The notes under the pieces were generated by a model. It saw only the letters and a list, made by a program, of their open reading frames with translations. It did no database searches and was not told where the DNA came from. Positions 25,187 through 34,351 of a stretch of DNA of 64,000 bases are shown in pieces. The stretch is taken from assembly GCF_025145845.1 (NCBI RefSeq), contig NZ_CP102253.1:3596001-3660000 (forward strand), written 5' to 3'. The DNA is from Alistipes shahii WAL 8301 (lineage in GTDB: Bacteria > Bacteroidota > Bacteroidia > Bacteroidales > Rikenellaceae). Both the position numbers and the translations under genes were made by a program. Within the stretch, counting starts at the first letter, position 1, and every line of letters begins with the position of its first letter.

Positions 25187-27611
25187 ATGAAAATGAAATT
25201 TTACCTGATCGTTCTCTCCCTGCTGGCGGTCTGCCTGTGGGGGACGGGAGACGTCCGCGCCCAGTCCGCATCACGGAGCATGACCGTGACGGGCAAGGTC
25301 GTGGATCAGAACGGCGCCGCCGTAACGGGCGCGTCGGTTGTCGTCGTCGGCACGACGAAAGGAACCACAACCGGGGCCGACGGAGCCTTTTCATTGACCG
25401 GAGTGGCTTCGGACGCCCGCCTTGCCGTCAATTTCATCGGCTATAAAACGCAGACGGTGGAGGTCGGCGGCCGCACCTCTTTCAACATCGTGCTGGTCGA
25501 GGAGGCCACGGCCGTGGACGAAGTGGTGGTCGTGGGTTACGGACAGGTCAAGAAGAGCGACCTGACGGGTTCCGTGGCCTCGGTCAAGGCCGAGAAACTC
25601 ACCGACATCCCGGCCAACTCGATCGACGGGCTGTTGCAGGGCCGCGTGGCCGGCGTGCAGGTGGTCAACTCCTCGCAGGACCCCGGCGCCTCGTCGACGG
25701 TCCGCATCCGCGGCAACTCGTCGCTCAACGGTTCGAACGCTCCGCTGGTGGTCATCGACGGATTCCCCTGGGGCGATGCCGGCGACCTGAAACAAATCAA
25801 CCCGCAGGACATCGTTTCGATGGAGGTGCTCAAGGATGCCTCGGCATCGGCCATCTACGGTTCGCGCGGCGCCAACGGCGTGATCCTCATCACCACGCGC
25901 AAGGCGCAGGAGAACGTGACGCGCATCACGCTGCGCCAGCAGACGACCGTTTCGGGATTCAGCTCCGAGCTGAACCTCTGGCGCGATCCCGTGCTGATGG
26001 CGATGCTCTCGAACGAAAGCAGCATCAACGCCGGACTGACGCCGACCTACATCGGTGCGACCAATGCCAACGGCGTCTATTATCCCTCGATTGCGGAGTT
26101 GCAGACGACCTGGACGACCAACACGCGCTGGGACGACCTGGTCTTCCGCCCGACGCCCGTGTCGAACAACACCACCGTACAGGTGCAGAGCAGCAACGAC
26201 CGCACGATGTTCCAGGCCAGCGCCAACTACTACCTCGACAACGGCATGTACATCGAGGACACCTACCGCAAATACGGCGGTAATTTCTCGGTCGAGCACA
26301 AGCTGCTGGACAACCTGCGCATGAAGGCCAGCGCCAACATCACCAGCAACAAGCGTCACAACAACGGCGGACTGGCCTACTGGCGCAACCCGATCTTCCC
26401 GGTCTACGACGACAACGGCGATTACTGGCTGTACGGTGCCCAGGACTATTCGCATCCGCTGGCCCTGACCAATTTGCAGAAGAACGATTCGAAGGGGTTA
26501 GACATCATCTCGTTCGCTTCGGTGAACTGGGACGTGCTTCCCTGCCTGAACGTCATGGCGCAGTTCAACTACAAGCACGGCGAACAGATCACCGACAAAT
26601 ATTTCCCGAAGAAGTATTCCGAGACGGGCGTGTTCAACGACGGTTACGGGTCGATCGACAACTGGAAGGACGACAACATCGTTTTCGAGGCTTACGCCAC
26701 GTTCGATCGGACCTTTGCTGAAAAGCACCGGCTGACGGTGATGGGCGGTTACTCTTACGAGAACTACCAGTCGCGCAGTTCGTCGCTGGCCGCCAAGGGC
26801 TTCATCAACGAATCGCTGGGCAACGAGAACCTCGCCGCGGGCGATTCGGAGACCTATTCGATCGGCAACGGCTCCTACAAGACCGAGCTGGTCTCGGCCC
26901 TCACGCGTATCAACTACACGTTCGACAACCGGTTCCTCTTCACCTTCACGGCCCGCGCCGACGGTTCTTCGAAATTCGGCTCCAACAACAAGTGGGCCTT
27001 CTTCCCCTCGGGGGCGTTCAGCTGGAAGATGCACGAGGAGCGGTTCATCCGGAACCTGAACGTTTTCGACGTGCTGAAGATCCGCGCCTCCTACGGTATT
27101 TCGGGCAACCAGGGTATTTCGGCCTACCAGACGCTGAGCCGCTACGGACAGCACAAGTATTTCAACGGAGGCAAGTGGGTGACGGCCATCGGACCCGGCT
27201 ATCAGTCGGGCACCACGGGGCAGGACGGCATCTATGCGCTTTGGAGCGGCATCCCGAACAAGGGGCTGAAATGGGAGACCACCGCGCAGGTCGACCTCGG
27301 ACTGGACATGTCGTTCTTCGGCAACCGTCTGAACGTGACTTTCGACTGGTACGACAAGCGCACCTCGGACCTGCTGCGCGAGCGCAACATCGCGCCTTCG
27401 TCGGGTTACGACAAGATGTGGGTCAACGACGGCGAGATCCGCAACCGCGGCATCGAACTGACGATCGACGGCGTGGCGTTCCAGAACCGCGACTGGCGCA
27501 TGGGCGGCACCTTCGTCTTCTCGCGCAACCGCAACAAGGTGCTCAGCCTCGGAAACGCCGTGCAGACCGGCCTGAGAACCGACCTGCGCACCGGCATGCA
27601 GTATGAATATT
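25187..27611 (+). pseudogene. SusC-family TonB-dependent transporter, 5' part (split by IS)
   Basis: Codons 1-808 of an outer-membrane SusC-type importer. The start at 25187 (MKMKFYLIV) gives a signal peptide ending near VRA-QS; next are the carboxypeptidase-D-like domain (MTVTGKVVDQNGAAV), the TonB box area, the plug (EVVVVGYGQVKKSDLTGSVASV, DASASAIYGSRGANGVILITT) and much of the barrel. After GAATATT (27605-27611) the reading frame runs into an insertion sequence and stops at 27649. Removing the IS and one copy of the target duplication restores a 1033-residue protein, the normal size. In this state the importer is truncated in the barrel and presumably dead. Confidence 0.93.
27605..27611. 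repeat. Target site duplication, left copy
   Basis: GAATATT, repeated at 28969-28975 on the other side of the IS. Confidence 0.85.
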
Positions 27612-27729
27612 TGGCGTATAGGTCATTTCGGGTGCTAAAATCGTTGTAATACTGGTGTCTGTCAGTATGATATGACCATTCAAAACTTTTGAACACATAT
27701 TTGATGCGAGCGCTTTCGCTCTATAGGTC

Positions 27730-27759
27730 AAAACGGGTGCTGAAAATGGCACCCGTTTT
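27730..27759. terminator. Hairpin formed by the inner IS end
   Basis: AAAACGGGTGC and GCACCCGTTTT form an 11-bp stem with an 8-nt loop followed by T on the plus strand. It would stop SusC transcription entering the IS. Confidence 0.6.
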
Positions 27760-27883
27760 TGGTGGATTCATCTGTATTTTGTTATTTTGCATTGCGGCTT
27801 AAAGCGTAACGGAGCTCTGCTGGGGAGCACCTCCGCCAGGAATAAAGCCGTCCAATATGCATAATGCGATTCAGGAGATGGCC

Positions 27884-28829
27884 TTAGCGGTTGTCTCCTT
27901 TTTCATTATGCAATTTGGCATATGCCAAGAAAAACCCGTTCATCATCCGCTTGCGGTTTTCCTCAATCATTCCCGGATGATTCCGCAAGGCTTTCTTCAT
28001 GTCGGTGAATGTGCCTTCGATCATATTGTTTGTGTTGGGCATACCTCTGACTTTCTCGTATGTAAACAAAAAAGGAAGGTAGGTCGATATGCTGACCATG
28101 GCAGATCTGAGCCGTTGATGGGTATATATCGTGCGTCCGGTAATCTCGTTGACCGTCTTTTCTTTCAGGAAGTCATGCCATTTCCTCTTCCATTTCTCAA
28201 ATGCACTGACGAATGCACTTTCATTCATGTCTTTTAGACGGTATGCAAGATCCAATAACTCCTTTCCTGCCTCAAGTTGCGGATTCTTGGTCAGTTTTCT
28301 TCTTATTATCGCCACCATGTGGAACTGGCACATCTGTATTCTGTATTCCGAAAGGACGGTAAACAGCTTTTGAAAACCATCAATGACAATCCCCTGAATG
28401 GCATACCCGCATCCTACTATATGTTTCACAGCGTCCTCGTAATCACTGATGTGCTCGTGGGCGATATGCTTCATGTAAAGAAGTCTGCCGCTTCCGCTTT
28501 CCAGAGCCAGCAGCACTCCTGTATTGCGCCCAAAATACGTGGCGTCGAGATGTATCACACCGCTTCCTTTGATCCTAGGCTGTTCCCAGCTGAACGAAAT
28601 GGAGGCAAGCCGACGTGTCACGGTCGAAGCACTGAGACCTGTAGTTTCACTGATCTGGGCTATTGTCTGCTTGCCGTGCAGGTACATCTCCCAGATGTCT
28701 TCTTTTGTAAAATCACGCCCGCCGCTGAAGCGGCGTCCACAAACCATGCACTTGTATCGTTGGACGCTTTTGCGTTTTCCGTCCTTCTTTACAATGGGGG
28801 AATTGCATGTCGGGCATTTTTTTGTTCAT
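27884..28829 (-). pseudogene. IS transposase with a frameshift in an A7 run
   Basis: DDE transposase. The uninterrupted frame (27884-28747) reads MVCGRRFSGGRDF..., and shows the catalytic Asp in HLDATYFGR, Asp in GIVIDGFQKL and Glu in NNMIEGTF, with the C(2)H-like CQFH between. Upstream in the same frame, without a start codon, is the first half of a zinc ribbon (CPTCNSPIVKKDGK...YKCMVC). The ATG at 28829 (MNKK) is in another frame; the shift falls in seven A (28817-28823 as T on the plus strand). With six A the protein would begin MNKKCPTC and have 314 residues. It may be broken, or be made by slippage on the A run. Confidence 0.8.
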
Positions 28830-28882
28830 AATGCAATTTCTATATTTTCAAATGCCAAAATATACTGAAAATCAAATAGAAT

Positions 28883-28920
28883 GCCACGCTATCGGCACCC
28901 GTTTTGACCTATAGCGTGGC
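28883..28920. repeat. Hairpin around the inner right IS end
   Basis: GCCACGCTAT/ATAGCGTGGC is a perfect 10-bp stem that encloses the inner copy of the IS terminal repeat. Confidence 0.7.
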
Positions 28921-28968
28921 GTTTTCCTGTTTTTGAGGCGTTTCAGCACCCGTTTTGACTAATAAGTC

Positions 28969-29652
28969 GAATATTACGGCAACCAGAGCGAACAGTTCCG
29001 CGCCTATACGAATATCCTCGCCGTAGGGCAGCCGATGTACGTCTTTTACGGATACAGGACCGACGGCATCGTGCAGTCGCTGGCCGAGGGCCTGAGCGCC
29101 GGCCTTTCGGGCGACGACGCCCAGCCGGGTGAGTTCAAGTATGTGGATATTTACGACGGCGACGGATTGGAGACCGTCGACGAGAACGACATGTGCATCA
29201 TCGGCGACCCGAATCCCGACTGGATGGCCTCGCTGGGCATCGACGTTTCGTGGCGTCGTTTCGACTTCAGCATCTTCTTCAACGGCGTCTTCGGCAACGA
29301 CGTGCTGAACACCAAGCGTTTCGACCAGCCGAGCAATATGCCGATGCGCTGGACGGCCGACAATCCGACCAATTCCTACCCGCGGCTGAACGCCAACCGC
29401 CAGACCAAGCTCTCCGACTGGTGGGTCGAGGACGGTTCGTTCGTGCGCATCCAGACCATGACGTTGGGATATTCGATCCCCTTCTCGAAGAAGGATGCGG
29501 CACGCAAGATACGCCTCTACGTCAGTGCCGACAATCTCTATACCTTCACCGGCTTCGAGGGCTACGATCCCGAAGTGGGGATGACGGGTATCTATTCGGG
29601 CGGCTATCCGCGCCTGCGCAAATGGACGTTCGGAGCCGACTTCACCTTCTAA
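28969..29652 (+). pseudogene. SusC-family transporter, 3' part
   Basis: The C-terminal 227 codons of the split SusC, starting with the second GAATATT copy and reading EYYGNQSEQFRAY in frame with the 5' part. It has the usual C-terminal features: PMYVFYGYRTDGI, DGDGLETVDENDMCIIGDPNPDW (a Ca-type loop common in SusC), FFNGVFGNDVLN and a last beta-strand ending in aromatic FTF. There is no start codon or promoter of its own, except what the IS might supply. Confidence 0.92.
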
Positions 29653-29664
29653 ACATTGCCAACC

Positions 29665-31182
29665 ATGAAAATCAAACACCTTATACTTGCGTTCGGGGGA
29701 GCCTCTCTCCTGGCGGCCTGCAATCTGGACGAGTATCCCTACGGCTTCTACTCCGAGGACAACTTCTACAAGACGGAGGCGGACGCCGAGTCGGCCGTGA
29801 ACTATATCTACGACGCGATCAATTACATCGAATATTCGCGTTCGATCGTCTTCCTGGGCGACATGAACACCGACGACATGGAGCCGAAAGGCGACGCCGC
29901 GGCGGCCAACAAGGAGCTGGACGGATGGAAGATCAACAATTTCAAGACCAACACCACGCTCGGCAATTTCTACAAGTACTCCTACATCACGATCAACCGT
30001 GCCAACGCCGTGATCAAGAAGGTGCCGGGAATGAACATCGACGAGGGCCGCAGGAACCGCTTCCTCGGCGAGGCCTATTTCATGCGCGCCTATTCGTATT
30101 TCAACCTCGCGCGCAACTTCGGCTGCGTGCCCGTCCACACGACGCCTGTCGAGACGCTCGAAGATACGGCCGTCCCCGCCGCCGAGTCGCTCGACGCCAT
30201 GTGGAAGCTCGTCATCGAGGACTTCAAGACCGCCGGTACGCTGCTGCCGTTCTTCGCGGCGCCCGAAACGGGCCGTGCGGACCGCGCCGCGGCCTACGGA
30301 ATGCTGGCCAAGGCTTATCTCTACATCGCGTCGGCCAAGGAGCACGGCGTGCCCCAGTACGCCGCCATGTCGCACGACGTGGACGAATACTATGCCGAGG
30401 CGGTGAAATACGCCGGACTGGTGGTCGACAATCCCGAGCAGACGGTCTTCCGTTTCGACGACAACCTGCTCGATATTTACGACGTCGAGCGGCCGGCCGG
30501 ACCCGAGCATATCTTCATCATGTCGATGGACCGCACGGGAGAATCGGAGGGGCAGTATTCGAAGATCTCGAAGATGTACCTGCCCTATGTTTCGGGAGCC
30601 ACGATCTATCTCAAGCAGGGCGATTCCGACCAGATGGTCCCGACCCACGACGGCTGGGGCGAGTACCGGACCGCGCTGTCGTTCTACGATGCGTTCGCCT
30701 CGGGCGACCGCCGTCACGACTGGCTGATCGTCGACAAGGTGTACGACGCCGCGGGCAATGTGGTGGCTTCGACGGCCGACGGCAAACTGAACTATCCGTT
30801 CTGCCGCAAATTCATCGACCCGAATTTCTCGGGAGACAAAACCTCCACGCGTCCCTACCTGCTCCGCTATTCGGACGTCGCATTGACCTATGCCGAAGCT
30901 GCCGGACCTACGGTCAAGGCGTATGAACTGGTGAACTTCATCCGCAACCGCGCCGGGCTGGGCGATCTGGAGCCGGGGCTGGACAAGGAGACGTTCCGGG
31001 AGCGCGTGATGGACGAGCGCCGTTTCGAACTGGCTTTCGAGGGAAACCGCTGCTATGACCTGCGCCGCTGGAACCGCCTGCACACGGACATCGCCGAAGC
31101 CAAGGGACAGGGGTTGAGCGCCGAGCAGATGGTGTTCTATCCGATCCCGTCCGTCGAGTCCGACCTGAACCCGAATCTTTAA
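29665..31182 (+). CDS. SusD-family surface glycan-binding lipoprotein
   Basis: Caps the SusC channel and binds glycan. 505 residues from the ATG at 29665 (MKIKHLILA); lipobox SLLAAC gives a lipidated Cys. The SusD fold shows as TPR-like helices (RNRFLGEAYFMRAYSYFNLARNFG) and the C-terminal RagB/SusD motif (FRERVMDERRFELAFEGNRCYDLRRWNRL). It is intact, 12 bp downstream of the broken SusC, so its expression may suffer polar effects of the IS. Confidence 0.95.
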   Translation: MKIKHLILAFGGASLLAACNLDEYPYGFYSEDNFYKTEADAESAVNYIYDAINYIEYSRSIVFLGDMNTDDMEPKGDAAAANKELDGWKINNFKTNTTLGNFYKYSYITINRANAVIKKVPGMNIDEGRRNRFLGEAYFMRAYSYFNLARNFGCVPVHTTPVETLEDTAVPAAESLDAMWKLVIEDFKTAGTLLPFFAAPETGRADRAAAYGMLAKAYLYIASAKEHGVPQYAAMSHDVDEYYAEAVKYAGLVVDNPEQTVFRFDDNLLDIYDVERPAGPEHIFIMSMDRTGESEGQYSKISKMYLPYVSGATIYLKQGDSDQMVPTHDGWGEYRTALSFYDAFASGDRRHDWLIVDKVYDAAGNVVASTADGKLNYPFCRKFIDPNFSGDKTSTRPYLLRYSDVALTYAEAAGPTVKAYELVNFIRNRAGLGDLEPGLDKETFRERVMDERRFELAFEGNRCYDLRRWNRLHTDIAEAKGQGLSAEQMVFYPIPSVESDLNPNL

Positions 31183-31204
31183 CCTTTTAAGAAAACGCAG
31201 AATT

Positions 31205-32812
31205 ATGAACAAGCTGAAATATTTGCTGAGCGCTTTCGTCCTGCTGTGCTTCGCATCCTGCAAGGACGATCCGTGGGAAGATGTCGCCGACGGCGGCTGG
31301 AACCACGAGCGGTCGATCATCGACGTCAAGTTCGAGGGTCAGGCCGGAACGCCGACCATCACGGAGACCGATTCCGAAACGGGCGTCATCGAGCTGCAAC
31401 TGGCGTCGGACATGGTCGCGGACATGTCGAAGGTCCGGGTCGAAACGCTGACGCTCTCCTATAAGGCCACGGCCAATGTCGCCTCGGGCGGGACGATCGA
31501 CTTCACGAAGGGCGATCCGCAGATCGTCGTGACCTCTCCCAACGGCGAATCGCGCACCTATACGCTCGAAATGACCGAGTTCACGGAGACGCTGACCGGA
31601 ACGTATACGATCAGCAACCTCTGGGTCTACGGAGGCACGGGCGCCGCTTACGACTGTACGAAGCTCTACAAACCCGCCGACAAGTCGTGGTGCTGGAACG
31701 GCGAAGGCCGGGGACCCGCCGCCGAGATGGACAACTATCTGGTGTTCACGCTCGGAGAGATCCTCGCCGACGGCAATACGACCGGAACCTGCATGAACTG
31801 GGCCGGCGAGGACGCCAAAAACTGGGACTGCGTCTTTGCCGGGGCGTCGAACCCCGACACCGGAAAGCCGGTGGACCTGACGCAGTTCTACCGTCAGATT
31901 CCCAAGGGCGAAAGCACCTGGCTGCGCAACTATTCCGACGGGACGATCACCTTCACCGATGCCGACGGGAACAAGACCTCCTGCACGCTCGTGCCGAAGG
32001 GCACCTACCAGATGCCCAATGTGCCGCCGATTCCGCTGACGCTCGAATCCGAGGCCTTCAAATTCAACCTGAAAGGCACGGAGGACTGGAACAACACCTA
32101 CAACGATTACGGGGTCTTCGCCCGCAATCCGGTGACGTATTACATCGAGATCGTGAAGCAGCCGGCCGGTTTCGAGGTTCCCGAGGCGTCGAAGACGATC
32201 GAGGAGCCGGTCGATCCCGAACCGGAACCGGAGCCAGATCCGGAGGAGACCTCGCTCGCCGGAACCTACTCCGTAGGCCGTCTGACGGTCTACGGCGGTT
32301 CGGCCGACCCCGCGTTCGTCAACCCGGTGGACAAGAGCTGGGTGTGGGACGATTCGATCGGGAAGGAGTCCGACAACATCCTGGCAATGACCGCCACGGG
32401 CACCGACGACGCCGGCCGCGAGACGGGCGAGTGCGAATACCTGCCCGGTGAGGACGGCGGATACTGGAATTACATCCTCAAAGCCGACTATAACAAGGAG
32501 GGAACGGGCGCTCTCGACCTGACCAAATATTACGGCCTGCTGCCCCACGGCAAAAGCGCCTACGTATATGACGCCGAAGCCGGAACCGTGGTGTTCACCT
32601 CGGGAATCGTCTCCATCACGGCGAAGCTCCTGCGGGAGGGGGATTACAGCTACGGCTCCTCGACGCTCAGCGTTCCCGGAATCGCCTTCGACTTCGCTCT
32701 GCCCGGGCAGACGACGCAGGGGGCCTATCCCTGGACCGATTACGACCGGTTCGCCGTCGGGCCGCGCAACTACGTGATGCTCTTCAACAAGCAGGCGGAA
32801 GCCGGCGAATGA
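31205..32812 (+). CDS. Surface lipoprotein with two tandem modules (SusE/F position)
   Basis: 535 residues, lipobox CFASC. After an N-terminal Ig-like domain (about 35-125) two homologous modules follow, about 128-300 and 350-520. Both begin L(T/A)GTY, then VYGG..., DKSW(C/V)W, TG(T/E)C, GED...W(D/N), LT(Q/K)(F/Y)Y, (I/L)P(K/H)G and a matching end. An acidic Pro linker (VDPEPEPEPDPEE) joins them. No family is recognised with certainty. Its place after SusD makes it a surface glycan-binding protein by analogy; the duplicated module could give two binding sites. Not an enzyme as far as can be seen. Confidence 0.75.
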   Translation: MNKLKYLLSAFVLLCFASCKDDPWEDVADGGWNHERSIIDVKFEGQAGTPTITETDSETGVIELQLASDMVADMSKVRVETLTLSYKATANVASGGTIDFTKGDPQIVVTSPNGESRTYTLEMTEFTETLTGTYTISNLWVYGGTGAAYDCTKLYKPADKSWCWNGEGRGPAAEMDNYLVFTLGEILADGNTTGTCMNWAGEDAKNWDCVFAGASNPDTGKPVDLTQFYRQIPKGESTWLRNYSDGTITFTDADGNKTSCTLVPKGTYQMPNVPPIPLTLESEAFKFNLKGTEDWNNTYNDYGVFARNPVTYYIEIVKQPAGFEVPEASKTIEEPVDPEPEPEPDPEETSLAGTYSVGRLTVYGGSADPAFVNPVDKSWVWDDSIGKESDNILAMTATGTDDAGRETGECEYLPGEDGGYWNYILKADYNKEGTGALDLTKYYGLLPHGKSAYVYDAEAGTVVFTSGIVSITAKLLREGDYSYGSSTLSVPGIAFDFALPGQTTQGAYPWTDYDRFAVGPRNYVMLFNKQAEAGE

Positions 32813-32867
32813 TCCGATAACGTCCGCATGCAGGTCCGGCCTGCATGCGGACTTATAACCGATGCCT

Positions 32868-34349
32868 ATGAAAAACTTCGGAAACCTTCTGCTCGCATGC
32901 ATGGCGGCGCTGCTGGGGGCCTGTGCGGGAGAATCCGCCGGGAAATGCGACGCCGTGGTGCGTATCGACGCCGACAGCGTCGTCAATCGCGGCTATATCG
33001 GCAACGGGGTCCAGTGGGACCCTTATGCCCTCGATTACGGACAGGGGCGCGTCGAAATCAGCGATGCCGACTGGGCGAAACTCTATGCCCGGCTCGATTT
33101 CATGCGGCCGGCCTTTATCCGCGTGATGACCAACACGACCTCGGTCGTGCGCAACGGACGGCTCGATCGCATGCGCGGATTCGAACACCTCTCGCACATA
33201 CTCGGCTACTGCCAGTCGCACGGCGTGACGGTGATGTTCGGCGACTGGGGCGGATCGCTCATGGACGCCCGGGCCGGGACGGTCAACCGCACGCTGCTGG
33301 ACCACGCCGCGGCCTATGTCGCCTGGCTGGTCGGCGAAAAGGGCTATGACTGCATCCGTTACTACAACCTCGTCAACGAACCCAACGGCTTCTGGTCGGC
33401 GGCCGACGGCGATTTCGACCTGTGGGCGAAGGCCGTGAGTTATTTCCGCGGGCGGCTCGACGCCGAGGGGCTTGCCGGGAAAGTGGAGCTGGTCGGTCCC
33501 GACGCCGCGATCTGGGGACCCGAAGAGGCGTGGTGGGTGAGCCGCAGCCGCGATGAGCTGGGCGACAGGATCGGCCTGTACGACATCCACACCTATCCGT
33601 CGAAATGCACGGTCAACTCGGGGGAGTACACCCGTATCCTGGAGGCTTACCGCAGGGAGGTTCCCGCCGGGAAGAAGATCGTGATGGGGGAGATCGGCTT
33701 CAAGTTCGTCGAGCCGGCCGATTCGCTTTTGCAGGCCGAGAACCTGCGCCGGGCCGCAGCGCATCCGAACGCCTCGACGGACGATTCGCAGATGTTCGTA
33801 TACGACCCTATGTACGGCACGGACATGGCCGATGCGTTGTTCCAGACGATTCATGCGGGCTATTCGGGCTGCATCGCGTGGATGCTCGACGATGCGATGC
33901 ACTTCAAGGAGGCGCCCGACAAACTCAAGATATGGGGTTTCTGGAACATCTTCGGCGACGAGATTTTCGGAGCCGGCGAGGAACGGGTGCGCCCGTGGTA
34001 TTATGCCTGGTCGCTGCTGTGCCGCACGCTGCGGCCGGGAAGCGACTTCTTCGCAGCCAACGTGCGGGGTGCCGCAGGGGTCAAGGCCGTCGCCGCCGTG
34101 AAAGACGGACGGCGCACCGTCGCCGTCGTGAACGTGTCGCGCGAACCGCGCCGCGTGCGGATCGAGTGTCCGGGCTGGGAGCGGTTCAGGCAGGCAACCC
34201 GCTATCGCTACGGCGAGGGGCTGATGCGCACGGAGGGCGACCACACGCTGTTGCCCGACGCCACCGGCCTGCGGATTGATTTCCGCTCCGGCGCGGAGTA
34301 CGATATGCCCGGAGAGTCGATGATTTTACTGACCGAACAAAACGATTGA
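32868..34349 (+). CDS. Clan GH-A glycoside hydrolase lipoprotein
   Basis: 493 residues from MKNFGNL (an ATG 6 bases upstream is possible). Lipobox ALLGAC, so probably cell-surface or outer-membrane anchored. TIM-barrel signatures of clan GH-A: acid/base Glu in YYNLVNEPNGFW and nucleophile Glu in KIVMGEIGFKF, then IAWMLDDAMHF and a C-terminal beta-sandwich. The exact GH family is not assigned here. In this locus a mannan-active role is likely. A paralog follows immediately, 2 bp after its stop. Confidence 0.82.
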   Translation: MKNFGNLLLACMAALLGACAGESAGKCDAVVRIDADSVVNRGYIGNGVQWDPYALDYGQGRVEISDADWAKLYARLDFMRPAFIRVMTNTTSVVRNGRLDRMRGFEHLSHILGYCQSHGVTVMFGDWGGSLMDARAGTVNRTLLDHAAAYVAWLVGEKGYDCIRYYNLVNEPNGFWSAADGDFDLWAKAVSYFRGRLDAEGLAGKVELVGPDAAIWGPEEAWWVSRSRDELGDRIGLYDIHTYPSKCTVNSGEYTRILEAYRREVPAGKKIVMGEIGFKFVEPADSLLQAENLRRAAAHPNASTDDSQMFVYDPMYGTDMADALFQTIHAGYSGCIAWMLDDAMHFKEAPDKLKIWGFWNIFGDEIFGAGEERVRPWYYAWSLLCRTLRPGSDFFAANVRGAAGVKAVAAVKDGRRTVAVVNVSREPRRVRIECPGWERFRQATRYRYGEGLMRTEGDHTLLPDATGLRIDFRSGAEYDMPGESMILLTEQND

Positions 34350-34351
34350 TT

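Larger units (their letters stand above)
27612..28968 (-). mobile_element. Insertion sequence, IS256-like (Zn-ribbon variant), 1357 bp
   Basis: Flanked by the 7-bp direct repeat GAATATT and bounded by imperfect inverted repeats (27617-27640 against 28941-28964, 18 of 24 identical, core CGGGTGCT). Inside each end is a second, more regular copy: 27721-27740 and 28895-28914 are a perfect 20-bp inverted pair. One transposase gene lies on the minus strand, opposite to SusC. Its base composition is clearly AT-richer than the host genes around it. An exact family name would need a database comparison. Confidence 0.85.

Noticed and set aside
28909..31329. 806-residue minus-strand ORF opposite SusC 3' and SusD
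   Set aside because: Shadow; SusC and SusD motifs are on the plus strand.
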